Assembly: GCA_002309615.1 (NCBI GenBank)
Contig: DBXT01000072.1
Span: 1 to 15,070, forward strand
Reading direction: 5' to 3'
DNA length: 15,070 bases
Source: Bacteroidales bacterium UBA1205
Lineage (GTDB): Bacteria > Bacteroidota > Bacteroidia > Bacteroidales > WCHB1-69
The translations under genes and the position numbers were made by a program. The notes below the pieces were generated by a model. It was not told where the DNA came from and made no database searches. It saw nothing but the letters and a program-made list of their open reading frames with translations. How positions within the stretch are numbered: the stretch's first letter is position 1; the number at the start of each line of letters is the position of its first letter. This document shows positions 1 to 7,443 of this stretch, in pieces.

Positions 1-73
1 TCCTTTTTTTTATGCAACAGAAAAAAATTTTTTTTCGCTGAAAATACCTTTTTTTCTATTGCAATATTTGCTG

Positions 74-100
74 TTGATATGCAAAAAAAAACTATATTTG
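74..100 (+). promoter_or_regulatory. Bacteroidota-type promoter of the LEA-like lipoprotein gene
   Basis: A TTG at 74-76 is followed, 16 bases later, by TATATTTG at 93-100, which fits the Bacteroidota -33/-7 consensus (TTG ... TAnnTTTG). Transcription would start near 107, giving a leader of about 26 bases before the ATG at 133. A TTTG at 67-70 is an alternative -33 element with a 22-base spacer. The 7-base arms ATGCAAA (79-85) and TTTGCAT (97-103) form an inverted repeat over the -7 box. TTGCAAT occurs on both sides, at 59-65 and 104-110. The motif match is seen; promoter activity is inferred. Confidence 0.6.
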
Positions 101-132
101 CATTTGCAATATAAAAGTTAAAAAGTAAAGAT

Positions 133-720
133 ATGAATAAGAAAATATGGAAGATAGTCATGGCGGCGATAGCAGTAATAGTTATGATATCGTGTTCTGC
201 TGTTCAACAAGTTAAAACATTATCTCAATGTGGTTTTAATTTTGTAGGTGTATCTAATTTTTCTGTAGCGGGAGTAAGTTTGGATAAAATTTCTTCACCT
301 TCCCAGCTTTCACTTACGGATGTTGCCGCAATCATGTCAGCCATTACAAATAAAACGGCACAAATAAGTTTTGATGCAAATATTAAAATTAACAATCCGT
401 CAGCTAATGCCGCCACTGTGAATAAATTGGCATGGAAAGTTAATTTAGACGGAGAAGAACTTTTGGAAGGAGTGCACACTCAACCCATAGTGGTGAAAGC
501 TAACGGCTCCACACAAACGTCTATAAGAGCAACAGTGGATGCAGCAAAAGTATTAAAAAACAATAGTATAGAAAGCATCTATAATTTGTATAAAAATTTA
601 ACGGGAAAAGTTACCGATAAGGAGTCCAATGTGGTTTTGAAAGTAAAACCCACAATAGACAATTATACAGCACCGGGATATTTTTCCATAAAGCAAGATG
701 TCAAATCTTCTGTTAAATAA
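133..720 (+). CDS. LEA type 2-like periplasmic lipoprotein
   Basis: A 195-residue protein of the kind found as small Bacteroidota lipoproteins with a late-embryogenesis-abundant type 2 (LEA14-like) beta-sandwich. The N-terminus has a basic MNKK start, a hydrophobic stretch and a lipobox-like MISC with Cys21 as the presumed lipidated residue, so the mature protein should sit on a membrane facing the periplasm. The fold assignment rests on residues about 80-150: the NPSANAATVNKLAWKV segment, then a DGE turn and a glycine-bearing strand, match the usual LEA2 pattern of NP, a Val/Leu strand and a 'dG..i..G' strand. It has its own promoter and an 82-base gap to the next gene, so it looks monocistronic. 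The start follows an A-rich leader with no Shine-Dalgarno, which is normal in this phylum. Its molecular role is unknown. Confidence 0.75.
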   Translation: MNKKIWKIVMAAIAVIVMISCSAVQQVKTLSQCGFNFVGVSNFSVAGVSLDKISSPSQLSLTDVAAIMSAITNKTAQISFDANIKINNPSANAATVNKLAWKVNLDGEELLEGVHTQPIVVKANGSTQTSIRATVDAAKVLKNNSIESIYNLYKNLTGKVTDKESNVVLKVKPTIDNYTAPGYFSIKQDVKSSVK

Positions 721-729
721 GTTAGAGTA

Positions 730-747
730 CATCCCATATATGGTATG
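730..747. repeat. Near-perfect palindrome between the lipoprotein and acetyl-CoA synthetase genes
   Basis: The 10-base palindrome CCATATATGG at 734-743 is extended by CAT (730-732) and ATG (745-747), with one mismatched pair at 733/744. It lies 10 bases past the lipoprotein stop codon and about 56 bases before the next start. There is no T-run after it, so it is a poor terminator. It could be an operator for the downstream operon or a chance AT-rich palindrome. No exact TAnnTTTG box is visible in the 82-base gap. Confidence 0.3.
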
Positions 748-802
748 AGCATTTATAAGAAAACGAGTAGATATTAATTGGTAAGAATAAAATATTTGTA
801 CA

Positions 803-2875
803 ATGATAAATAATAAACTGTTAAATCCCAAGAGTATAGTAGTAGTAGGTGCATCCAATGATGTACAAAAGCCGGGTGGTAAAGTGTTAAAAAACTTATT
901 GGCCAGCAATTTTAAAGGAATCGTATATGCTGTTAACCCCAAAGAAGAAGAAGTTCAAGGAATAAAATGTTGTCATAAGGTAGAGGATTTACCTGAAGTG
1001 GATTGTGCTATTTTAGCGATAGCTGCTAAATATTGTCCTGCCACAGTGGATGTTTTGGCATTGCAAAAACAAACAGGAGGTTTTATTATCCTTTCTGCCG
1101 GTTTTGGCGAAGAAAATGAAGTGGGGGCTACCTATGAAAAGCATATAGTAGATACCATTAATTCGGTAGGCGGAAGTTTGATAGGTCCGAATTGTACCGG
1201 TTTTTTGAATACCAATTATTGTGGTGCTTTTGATGCTCCTATTCCCACATTGGATGCTCATGGCGTGGATTTTATAACCGGAAGCGGAGCAACGGCAGTG
1301 TTTATAAAGGAATACGGAATATCCAATGGGTTAACATTCAACAGCGTATGGGCTGTCGGAAATTCAGCTCAATTGGGTATAGAGGATGTATTGGAACATT
1401 TGGATACCACTTTTGACCCCGTTAAGAGTTCAAGAGTGATAATGCTGTATATGGAAAAAATAAGCAATCCTCAAAAATTATTAAAACATGCACGTTCATT
1501 AATCAACAAGGGATGTAAAATTGCAGCTATCAAATCAGGAGGTTCTGCCGCAGGCAGCCGTGCAGCCAGTTCGCACACAGGGGCATTGGCCACCAACGAT
1601 GCCGCAGTAGATGCTCTGTTCCGTAAAGCAGGAATAGTTCGTTGTCAAAATAGAGAAGAGTTGACCACAGTATGTGCCATATTTATGCATCCCGAAGTGA
1701 AAGGCAAAAATATGGCTGTGATTACTCATGCAGGCGGTCCTGCAGTAATGCTTACCGATGTATTGTCAAACAACGGCATGGACGTTCCTCATATAGAAGG
1801 ACCTAAAGCAGATGCCTTGTTGGGTAAATTGTTCGGAGGGTCATCGGTAGGTAATCCTATAGATTTTTTGGCAACAGGAACGGCAGAACAATTGGGATAT
1901 ATTATTGATGCTTGTGAAAATGACTTTGATAATATAGACTGTATGTGTGTGATTTTCGGTTCTCCCGGATTATTCCCTAATTGGGAAGTGTATAAAGTGT
2001 TGGATGAAAAAATGAAAACATGTAAAAAACCGATATTTCCCATTTTACCATCTATCATTAATGTAAAAGAAGAAATTGCAGATTTTATTAACAACAAACA
2101 TAGAATTAATTTCCCCGAAGAATGTGTGTTCGGCAATGCATTGTGTAAAATATACAACACACCCAAACCTCAGCCCGAAAATGTAGACATGCCTGCAATA
2201 GATGTGGAGCGTATTCGCAAAACCATCAATCGTTGTGCCGACGGTTACATGGAAATAGCCGATTATAACGAATTATTAGATGCAGCAGGAATAGCCCGCA
2301 AACGCAGTGTGGAGGTAGACAAAAAAGAAGACGCTATCCAATTTGCTAAAGAAGTAGGCTGCGGTAAAGATACTCCGTTGGTAATGAAAGTGGTAGGGCC
2401 ATTACATAAATCCGATGTAGGCGGTGTAACCTTGAACGTAAGAGACATGGATACCGTCAGCAAAGAATTTGACCGCTTGATGGCTATCAAGGATACCTAT
2501 GCTGTAGAAATGTATCCTATGTTAGATGGAACAGATGTGTACATAGGAGCTATCAGAGATGAAAAATTCGGACACCAAATATTTTTCGGATTAGGAGGTA
2601 TTTTTATAGAAGTACTAAAAGACGTACAATCCGCTTTGGTCCCTATATCTGCGGAAGAAGCCAAAGATATGCTTAAAAAATTACGCGGATATAAAATATT
2701 ACAAGGCGTGAGAGGTCAAGATCCCGTAAATATTGATATGTATGCAGACCAAATAGCCAGAGTGAGTGCATTGGTGATGGCTGCTCCGGAAATAGCGGAA
2801 ATGGACCTGAATCCTTTATTAGGTAATCCGAAAGCTGTAGTGGCTGTGGATGCTCGTATTCGATTGCAAAAATAA
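803..2875 (+). CDS. Acetate--CoA ligase (ADP-forming), fused alpha-beta subunits
   Basis: This cytoplasmic enzyme interconverts acyl-CoA + ADP + phosphate with acid + ATP + CoA, mainly acetyl-CoA to acetate, conserving ATP by substrate-level phosphorylation in fermentation. The 690 residues hold the usual single-chain order. A CoA-binding Rossmann domain spans about 8-140, with VVVGASN and IGPNCTG. Succinyl-CoA-ligase-like domains span about 150-450 and include the phosphohistidine site SSHTGAL with His258. An ATP-grasp domain spans about 470-690, with Lys529, HKSDVGG at 535-541, GLGGIF near 597 and the closing EMDLNPL at 666-672. Length and motifs are complete, so the enzyme should be active. 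It is the first gene of a tight cluster; DUF2147 begins three bases after its stop. Acyl substrate range cannot be read from sequence; other short-chain or aryl acyl-CoAs are possible. Confidence 0.92.
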   Translation: MINNKLLNPKSIVVVGASNDVQKPGGKVLKNLLASNFKGIVYAVNPKEEEVQGIKCCHKVEDLPEVDCAILAIAAKYCPATVDVLALQKQTGGFIILSAGFGEENEVGATYEKHIVDTINSVGGSLIGPNCTGFLNTNYCGAFDAPIPTLDAHGVDFITGSGATAVFIKEYGISNGLTFNSVWAVGNSAQLGIEDVLEHLDTTFDPVKSSRVIMLYMEKISNPQKLLKHARSLINKGCKIAAIKSGGSAAGSRAASSHTGALATNDAAVDALFRKAGIVRCQNREELTTVCAIFMHPEVKGKNMAVITHAGGPAVMLTDVLSNNGMDVPHIEGPKADALLGKLFGGSSVGNPIDFLATGTAEQLGYIIDACENDFDNIDCMCVIFGSPGLFPNWEVYKVLDEKMKTCKKPIFPILPSIINVKEEIADFINNKHRINFPEECVFGNALCKIYNTPKPQPENVDMPAIDVERIRKTINRCADGYMEIADYNELLDAAGIARKRSVEVDKKEDAIQFAKEVGCGKDTPLVMKVVGPLHKSDVGGVTLNVRDMDTVSKEFDRLMAIKDTYAVEMYPMLDGTDVYIGAIRDEKFGHQIFFGLGGIFIEVLKDVQSALVPISAEEAKDMLKKLRGYKILQGVRGQDPVNIDMYADQIARVSALVMAAPEIAEMDLNPLLGNPKAVVAVDARIRLQK

Positions 2876-2878
2876 TAT

Positions 2879-3316
2879 ATGAATAAGTTGCTATTGTTTG
2901 TTATGGTAACTGTTTGCAGTATAGCTGCTGCCCAAAATGCGGATAGTATTTTGGGTAAGCAGTTTTATAGAGCAGATAAAAAAGCGATAGTTACCTTTTA
3001 CCGACAAACCGATAGCACTTATTGCGCCCGTACCACTTGGCTGAAAGAACCGAATGATAAAAACGGCAAGCCTCGTACCGATAAATACAATCCGAGCCAA
3101 CAATTGAGACAACGCCCTTTGATAGGAATGAATGTGATGTATGATTTAACTTATCATCAAGGAATATATAGCGGAATAGCTTATCATCCTGCTCACGGAC
3201 TTACTTGTAAAGTGGATCTGCAACTCACCCGAGAAGGAAATTTAAAAATAGTGGGTTATAAATGGGGCTTGCGTAAAAGTGAAATATGGCAGAATGCTTT
3301 AAATAAAATTGAATGA
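2879..3316 (+). CDS. Secreted DUF2147 family protein
   Basis: A 145-residue protein with a cleavable signal peptide (hydrophobic MNKLLLFVMVTVCSIAAA, probable cut before Gln19), so it is periplasmic or exported. The body matches DUF2147: an early 'ILGKQFYR' strand, the KNGKPRTDKYNPSQQLRQRP segment corresponding to the family's Asp-x-x-NP...lr.rpl signature, then IGMNVM, 'SGIAYHPAHG' (commonly 'G.iYDP.nGk') and a final GNLKIVGYKW strand. The family has a small calycin-like beta fold of unknown function, common in Bacteroidota and Proteobacteria. It starts three bases after the acetyl-CoA synthetase stop, and its TGA overlaps the ATG of rfbB, so the three are almost certainly co-transcribed. The family's usual YDP has become YHP here, a small deviation. 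Confidence 0.8.
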   Translation: MNKLLLFVMVTVCSIAAAQNADSILGKQFYRADKKAIVTFYRQTDSTYCARTTWLKEPNDKNGKPRTDKYNPSQQLRQRPLIGMNVMYDLTYHQGIYSGIAYHPAHGLTCKVDLQLTREGNLKIVGYKWGLRKSEIWQNALNKIE

Positions 3317-4368
3317 TGAAAAAAATATTAATCACCGGAGGAGCCGGTTTTATAGGCTCGCATCTTGTTCGTTTGTTCGTAAAAAAATACCCGACATATC
3401 ATATCTATAATTTGGATAAATTAACCTATGCCGGTAATTTGGAAAACTTGAAAGACATTGAAAAATATCCTAATTATACTTTCATAAAAGGAGATATAGT
3501 AGATGCTAAGTTTATTTCTCAATTGTTTGAAAATGAGAAATTTGATAATATTATTCATTTGGCAGCAGAGTCTCACGTGGATCGTTCTATTTATTCTCCT
3601 ATGGATTTTATATATACTAATATTGTCGGAACAGCCAATTTATTGAATGCGGCTCGAAGCATTTGGGAAAATAATTACGAGGAGCATCGTTTTTATCATA
3701 TATCTACCGATGAAGTATATGGCTCTTTAGGAGAAACAGGTCATTTTATTGAAACCACCCCCTATAGCCCTCATAGTCCGTATTCGGCTTCCAAAGCAAG
3801 TTCCGATCACTTGGTAAGAGCTTATCATGATACATTCGGCATGAACAATGTGATATCCAATTGTTCTAACAATTACGGACCCAATCAATTCCCTGAAAAG
3901 TTAATACCATTGTGCATTAATAACATATTGCACAATAAACCTTTGCCTGTGTATGGCACGGGTAAAAATGTGAGAGATTGGCTATATGTGGAAGATCACG
4001 CAAAAGCCATAGACACCATTTTTCATAAAGGATTGAGTGGACAAACTTATAACATAGGCGGTAATAATGAATGGACCAATATTGATATTGTTAAAAAATT
4101 AATAGAGATTATGGATGAAGAATTGGGACGCCCCCAAGGTACTTCTATGTCGCTGATAACCTATGTGAAAGACAGAGCAGGTCATGATTTGCGATATGCC
4201 ATAGATGCATCCAAACTCAAACGCGAATTAGGTTGGGAGCCTTCTATTAAATTCACGGAAGGTTTTCGCTTAACGGTTAAGTGGTATTTAAACAATCAAG
4301 AATGGTTGCAAAATGTAACATCCGGTGCCTATCAAAAATATTATGAACAAATGTATACCAATCATTAA
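3316..4368 (+). CDS. rfbB: dTDP-glucose 4,6-dehydratase
   Basis: This short-chain dehydrogenase/reductase converts dTDP-glucose to dTDP-4-keto-6-deoxyglucose, the second step toward dTDP-L-rhamnose and other deoxysugars of surface polysaccharide. Two adjacent ATGs exist, at 3313 (overlapping the DUF2147 stop) and 3316. I chose 3316 because it gives the usual MKKILITGGAGFIGSH N-terminus, about 350 residues. In numbering from 3313, the NAD-binding GGAGFIGS is at 9-16, the catalytic Thr-Asp-Glu of STDEVYG at 132-134, and the YSASK catalytic Tyr/Lys pair at 157 and 161. NNYGPNQFPEKLIPL at 186-200 is diagnostic of RfbB/RmlB rather than generic epimerases. No rmlA, rmlC or rmlD lies nearby, so the rest of the pathway must be elsewhere. 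It is translationally coupled to DUF2147. Confidence 0.95.
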   Translation: MKKILITGGAGFIGSHLVRLFVKKYPTYHIYNLDKLTYAGNLENLKDIEKYPNYTFIKGDIVDAKFISQLFENEKFDNIIHLAAESHVDRSIYSPMDFIYTNIVGTANLLNAARSIWENNYEEHRFYHISTDEVYGSLGETGHFIETTPYSPHSPYSASKASSDHLVRAYHDTFGMNNVISNCSNNYGPNQFPEKLIPLCINNILHNKPLPVYGTGKNVRDWLYVEDHAKAIDTIFHKGLSGQTYNIGGNNEWTNIDIVKKLIEIMDEELGRPQGTSMSLITYVKDRAGHDLRYAIDASKLKRELGWEPSIKFTEGFRLTVKWYLNNQEWLQNVTSGAYQKYYEQMYTNH

Positions 4369-4374
4369 TAAAGC

Positions 4375-5076
4375 ATGAAAAATTGTTTTTTGTTATTGTG
4401 TATATGTTTGTTATTATCTTCACAAGCACAACAAATAGTGCTTGAATCGCAGGTGAATGCAGATAATCAACAAATACATACGACCGTTATTTTAAAAAAC
4501 ATACCGGTTCAAGGACGCTTGCGTTATCAGCAACGTATGCCCTATGGTGAACTGTTTTCAGGAGGCGTTTTCAAAGGCTTGCAATGGGATACAGCCGATA
4601 ATATACTCACTTTGATAGCCGTGCAAACCATACAGATAGATTCATTTGCTTTTGATTTTAATGTGAATTATCAAAATGCCGGTTCCACAATTTCATGGGG
4701 TGAGGCTGCTTTGATGTATGAGATGTCGGACGGCAGTGTACAAAAAATCACCCACGATGCTGAATTGTTATATTTACAGTCAAGCAAAAAAGAGCAAATA
4801 GAAGACAGTTCTTTTGTAGAGAATAGTATACAAGATAATGCAGCACTTGCAAATCAAGATGTATATTACATCCAAGTATCGGCAAGTAAATCCAAACAAG
4901 CACTAGCAAATGTGAAAAAAACATTGCCATTACAAGACGGAGATGTATTATGTGAAGTGAAAGATAATAAGTATTATTGTTATCGAATAGGACCATTCCG
5001 AACGCAAGAGGAAGCAAAGGTGAAATTGAAATACTATAAAACTTTTGTTAAAGACGCTTTTGTGGTAAAAAAATAG
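4375..5076 (+). CDS. Secreted SPOR-domain protein
   Basis: A 233-residue exported protein. An N-terminal signal peptide (MKNCFLLLCICLLLSSQAQQ) is followed by an unrecognised beta-rich region of about 20-125, which includes an NIPVQGRLRYQQRMP segment resembling domains of small Bacteroidota envelope proteins. A polar linker rich in Ser, Gln, Asn and Glu spans about 130-160. Residues 162-233 are a SPOR domain: YYIQVSASKS opens the first strand, and YRIGPFRTQEEAKVKL is the hallmark second half. SPOR domains bind glycan strands lacking stem peptides and usually localise proteins to the septum. The gene starts six bases after rfbB and is last in its cluster, with a terminator 20 bases downstream. 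The N-terminal part's role is unknown; the SPOR call is firm. Confidence 0.82.
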   Translation: MKNCFLLLCICLLLSSQAQQIVLESQVNADNQQIHTTVILKNIPVQGRLRYQQRMPYGELFSGGVFKGLQWDTADNILTLIAVQTIQIDSFAFDFNVNYQNAGSTISWGEAALMYEMSDGSVQKITHDAELLYLQSSKKEQIEDSSFVENSIQDNAALANQDVYYIQVSASKSKQALANVKKTLPLQDGDVLCEVKDNKYYCYRIGPFRTQEEAKVKLKYYKTFVKDAFVVKK

Positions 5077-5096
5077 GTAGACCTATAAAATGCAAT

Positions 5097-5132
5097 AAAG
5101 AAAAGCGAGTGTCCGAACACTCGCTTTTCTTT
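5097..5132 (+). terminator. Rho-independent terminator after the SPOR-protein gene
   Basis: A perfect 13-base stem, GAAAAGCGAGTGT (5100-5112) with its complement at 5117-5129, closes a CCGA loop. Three more A-T pairs extend it to 16. The 3' arm ends in TTTTCTTTT, giving an interrupted U-tract. The flanking A-rich 5' arm would give a U-tract on the opposite strand as well. It separates the acetyl-CoA synthetase-rfbB-SPOR cluster from the next promoter at 5202-5234. Confidence 0.9.
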
Positions 5133-5201
5133 TGATATATAGAATGATAGCGGACAAATTTTCTGTCTTGAACTTGTAATGATGTTGATTGTTTTCAACA
5201 A

Positions 5202-5234
5202 TTGCGAGAAATATTGTATAAAATGCTATCTTTG
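5202..5234 (+). promoter_or_regulatory. Bacteroidota-type promoter of the T9SS FG-GAP protein operon
   Basis: TATCTTTG at 5227-5234 is an exact TAnnTTTG -7 box; TTG at 5202-5204 is a possible -33 box with a 22-base spacer. Transcription would begin near 5241, leaving a leader of only about 16 bases before the ATG at 5257. Palindromic DNA surrounds it: ATTGTT (5188-5193) / AACAAT (5197-5202), and TGCTTTC (5233-5239) / GAAAGCA (5248-5254). These could be operator arms. The upstream ATG at 5179 would lie before the transcript start. Confidence 0.6.
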
Positions 5235-5256
5235 CTTTCAAGAAAGTGAAAGCATA

Positions 5257-7443
5257 ATGCGAAATATATTTACACTATTACTCTCGTTGTTGCTTTTAAA
5301 TATAACTCAGGCACAACAATTATCATATGGTTTTACATTAGGTGTTGAACCTATGGTGTTTACAAGTGATAGTGCTCATTTGGTCAATGCTTTTTCCGGA
5401 GGTTGTAATAGTATGCAATTTGCAACAATGGATTGTAATAATGACGGAGTGAGTGATTTGGTGGTGTATGATGTGCAAGGTCGTAATATCAAAGTTTTTC
5501 TTCGTGAAGATGAGCAATGGAAATATGCTCCGCAGTACAATCATTATTTTCCGCAATTGAAAGGCTTTATGCAGATGACGGATTTTGACGGAGACGGTAA
5601 AAAAGATATATTCACCTACGGCAACGCAGGAATTGCCGTATATAAAAATATATCTGATACTATACTTAAATTTGAATTATTCACCTCGCAAATTCTTTCC
5701 GTATATTATCAGCAGCCTATTAATTTATTTTGTACCGAAGGAGATTATATAGTGATACAAGATATGGACGGTGACGGCGATGTGGATATTTTGGCTTTTT
5801 GGTCTTTAGGCATGTATGTGGATTATCACAGAAACATGTCCATGGAGCGGTATCATGATTTAAGTCATTTGGAATATCAGGTTGAGGATCGCTGTTGGGG
5901 AAAATTTGCCGAGAGCGGGGAAAATAATATGATTACTCTTCATAGTGATTGTAATCTAACTTCACCTTTAACAAAAACCAATCGACATACAGGCTCCACC
6001 ATGTTGGCACATGATATGAATGGGGACGGGCTTGTAGATTTGGTTTTGGGAGATATGGATTATCCCCAATTGCTATTGCTTTACAATGGCGGCAGTGAAG
6101 ATACATCGATAATGGTATCTATAGATACTTGTTTTCCGAGTAATACCATTCCTGTGAATTTATATTCCATGCCATGTCCTGTGATGTTGCATCTATATTC
6201 CGATACCATAAAAGACATGTTGGTTTCCCCGTTGGATTTGTCGTTTACTAAGTCGGAAAATAAAGAAAGTGTGTGGTTGTATCGTAATAGGGGGACTATT
6301 AGTCATCCTGATTTTGTATTACAAAGTAAAAGTTTCTTGCAAGAAACCATGTTGGATTTCGGATCCGGAGCCTATCCTGTATGGGGAGATGTAGACGGAG
6401 ATGGTTTGACAGACCTTTTAGTAGGTAATTACGGTTATTACGATAGTGCAATATCTACAAGTTATAATCTTACTTGTTATTATTCCTCTTCGGTGGCATA
6501 TTTGCGTAATATCGGCACCGGCACTCATCCGGCATTTCAATTAATAACGGAAGATTTGTTTAATTTACGCTCTAAAGGATATTTGGCTTTATATCCTGCA
6601 ATAGGAGATGTGAATGGCGATGGAAAGGCAGATATATTGATAGCTACACACGAAGGTGAAATATTATATTTTAAAAATACAGGCGATGATGATATGGAAT
6701 ATGATACCTGTGTGAAATTGGATTTACAGTTAAATCAATATTCTTCTATTGCATTGTATGATGTCAATAAAGATAATCGCACTGACATTATTGCAGGCAA
6801 TAAAAGCGGTACCATAGACTGGTATGAGGCAGATGTGATTTCAAATAAGCCACAATGGCATTTACATACCGAAAAGTGGGGCGGTATTAATGTAAGAAAT
6901 ATGGAAGAATCGTATTTTGGTTATGCAGCGGTAAGTATATGTGATAGTCATTTGATAGTGGGAAGCGAAAGCGGGAAAATAAGTTTATACGCTATAATTG
7001 ACGGAGAACCCTACCAAGAAAGTGCACAATTGTACTATCAATGGATGCAAACAGGTTATTATATTCAAGAAGGAGTGCGGGTGGCAGCATCCATGGCGGA
7101 TATTAACCAAGATGGCTATCCTGATATGTTGGCGGGTAATTTTTCCGGCGGCTTAACCTATTATAGTGGTTGCCCTTATAACAAATTGCCGGTAGGAATT
7201 CGGAATACAGAAGCAAACAAACGCATCATTTTATACCCTAATCCCGTAAAAGACCTATTATACATTAATGACGCATACGAAATAAGGCAAATGGAAATTT
7301 ATGATGTTTGCGGGCGACAAGTGAAAAGCATCAATAATCCGCAAACGGATATGGATATGAGTAATCTTAATGCGGGTATATATATAGTAAAATTGTATAT
7401 GCGTTCATCAGAAGTGATAATACAAAAAATAATCAAGCAATGA
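5257..7443 (+). CDS. Secreted FG-GAP/VCBS-repeat protein with T9SS type A sorting domain
   Basis: A 728-residue predicted extracellular protein. The chosen ATG gives a clean signal peptide (MRNIFTLLLSLLLLNITQAQ). The frame is open back to an ATG at 5179, but that adds a hydrophilic stretch and precedes the promoter. Eight Asp-rich calcium-loop-like motifs of the FG-GAP/VCBS type start at residues 59, 109, 169, 253, 378, 451, 502 and 615, for example DFDGDGKKD, DMDGDGDVD, DVDGDGLTD and DINQDGYPD, as expected for a beta-propeller. The last ~70 residues, from ILYPNPVKD at 658 through IYDVCGRQV and LNAGIYIVKL, form a T9SS C-terminal domain that directs export and cell-surface attachment or release. 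Ligand or substrate is unknown; adhesion is typical of such propellers but is inference. Its TGA overlaps the next ATG. Confidence 0.88.
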   Translation: MRNIFTLLLSLLLLNITQAQQLSYGFTLGVEPMVFTSDSAHLVNAFSGGCNSMQFATMDCNNDGVSDLVVYDVQGRNIKVFLREDEQWKYAPQYNHYFPQLKGFMQMTDFDGDGKKDIFTYGNAGIAVYKNISDTILKFELFTSQILSVYYQQPINLFCTEGDYIVIQDMDGDGDVDILAFWSLGMYVDYHRNMSMERYHDLSHLEYQVEDRCWGKFAESGENNMITLHSDCNLTSPLTKTNRHTGSTMLAHDMNGDGLVDLVLGDMDYPQLLLLYNGGSEDTSIMVSIDTCFPSNTIPVNLYSMPCPVMLHLYSDTIKDMLVSPLDLSFTKSENKESVWLYRNRGTISHPDFVLQSKSFLQETMLDFGSGAYPVWGDVDGDGLTDLLVGNYGYYDSAISTSYNLTCYYSSSVAYLRNIGTGTHPAFQLITEDLFNLRSKGYLALYPAIGDVNGDGKADILIATHEGEILYFKNTGDDDMEYDTCVKLDLQLNQYSSIALYDVNKDNRTDIIAGNKSGTIDWYEADVISNKPQWHLHTEKWGGINVRNMEESYFGYAAVSICDSHLIVGSESGKISLYAIIDGEPYQESAQLYYQWMQTGYYIQEGVRVAASMADINQDGYPDMLAGNFSGGLTYYSGCPYNKLPVGIRNTEANKRIILYPNPVKDLLYINDAYEIRQMEIYDVCGRQVKSINNPQTDMDMSNLNAGIYIVKLYMRSSEVIIQKIIKQ

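Noticed and set aside
5179..5256. N-terminal extension of the T9SS FG-GAP protein from an ATG at 5179
   Set aside because: It precedes the TATCTTTG promoter box and hides a canonical signal peptide that begins at 5257.
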